From contig NZ_QSSH01000028.1 of the NCBI RefSeq assembly GCF_003438495.1, positions 15,452-30,479 on the forward strand: a DNA stretch of 15,028 bases, given 5' to 3'. Below the pieces are notes generated by a model, which was not told where the DNA came from, did not search any database, and saw nothing but the letters and a program-made list of their open reading frames with translations. This document shows, piece after piece, positions 14,889-15,028 of the stretch; the first letter of the stretch is position 1; each line of letters starts with the position of its first letter. A program made the position numbers and the translations under genes. The DNA is from Collinsella sp. TF05-9AC. GTDB taxonomy: Bacteria; Actinomycetota; Coriobacteriia; Coriobacteriales; Coriobacteriaceae.

Positions 14889-15028
14889 ATGCAAGTCATC
14901 CTTCCCATACTTGAGTTTATCCAATCGATTCTGACCAAGCCAGCATGGATTATGGGTCTGTTCGCTTTTGTGGGCCTCCTTGATTATCGACTTCATCCGA
15001 ACACCTCCCACATTCATCCGTACATGTG
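14889..15028 (+). CDS. PTS EIIC (UlaA-like), N-terminal fragment cut by the window end
   Basis: The first 46 codons of a gene that runs off the window. Residues 1-31 look like the start of an ascorbate-type EIIC permease: a short amphipathic start, then a hydrophobic helix (KPAWIMGLFAFVGLL). AAAGGAAG lies about 6 bases upstream of ATG 14889, and position after EIIA and EIIB supports the call. From residue 32 the sequence turns into DYRLHPNTSHIHPYM, which does not resemble the basic turn and second helix expected of UlaA; see the finding on a possible junction near 14980. Confidence 0.6.
   Translation, partial: MQVILPILEFIQSILTKPAWIMGLFAFVGLLDYRLHPNTSHIHPYM

Overview
The window looks like chromosomal DNA from a high-GC Gram-positive gut anaerobe of the Coriobacteriia, most like Collinsella. 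That assignment is inferred from the strong G/C bias at third codon positions, the actinobacterial flavour of the proteins, the LTA-synthase-type sulfatase, the PTS genes and the compact gene spacing; no rRNA or other diagnostic marker is present. I see no phage, CRISPR array, tRNA, rRNA or complete insertion sequence. Most of the window is ordinary housekeeping or metabolic sequence; the interesting points are in the details.

Layout. Positions 1-254 hold a large compound palindrome (104-236) and no convincing gene. Then come a minus-strand membrane sulfatase of the lipoteichoic-acid-synthase type (255-2555) and a divergent nitroreductase (2769-3638). A potassium block follows on the plus strand: Kup transporter (3798-5825), a one-helix small membrane protein (5887-6081), a strong terminator, a KdpD-type sensor kinase lacking the usual large N-terminal sensor region (6193-7818), and a KdpE-type response regulator (7823-8536). 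No kdpFABC pump genes are in the window. A minus-strand bifunctional 23S rRNA methyltransferase RlmKL (8632-11199) converges on kdpE across an inverted repeat and diverges from a Cof-type HAD phosphatase (11275-12102). A 16-bp perfect hairpin separates the phosphatase from the convergent DeoR-family repressor (12148-12939).

The right end is a sugar-uptake locus. The DeoR regulator is divergent from a small transaldolase (13299-14009), which is followed by PTS EIIA (14019-14465), EIIB (14542-14817) and the start of EIIC (14889 to the window end). The PTS proteins resemble the ascorbate/UlaABC class. The intergenic region carries repeated CTTTCG elements placed at both promoters, as expected for autoregulation plus operon repression by the DeoR protein. 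The transaldolase has the Phe and Glu active-site residues of true transaldolases rather than the Tyr and Gln of fructose-6-phosphate aldolases, so a carbon-transfer step in use of the imported sugar phosphate is likely.

Best candidates for a second look: (1) RlmKL, whose RlmL half has lost the NPPY catalytic motif and has a degenerate SAM loop; (2) the Kup / small membrane protein / trimmed-KdpDE arrangement, with a terminator that leaves no room for a promoter in front of kdpD and has two alternative 5' arms; (3) the transaldolase-PTS operon with unknown sugar; (4) a possible sequence junction in EIIC near 14980; (5) the 133-bp palindrome at the left end.
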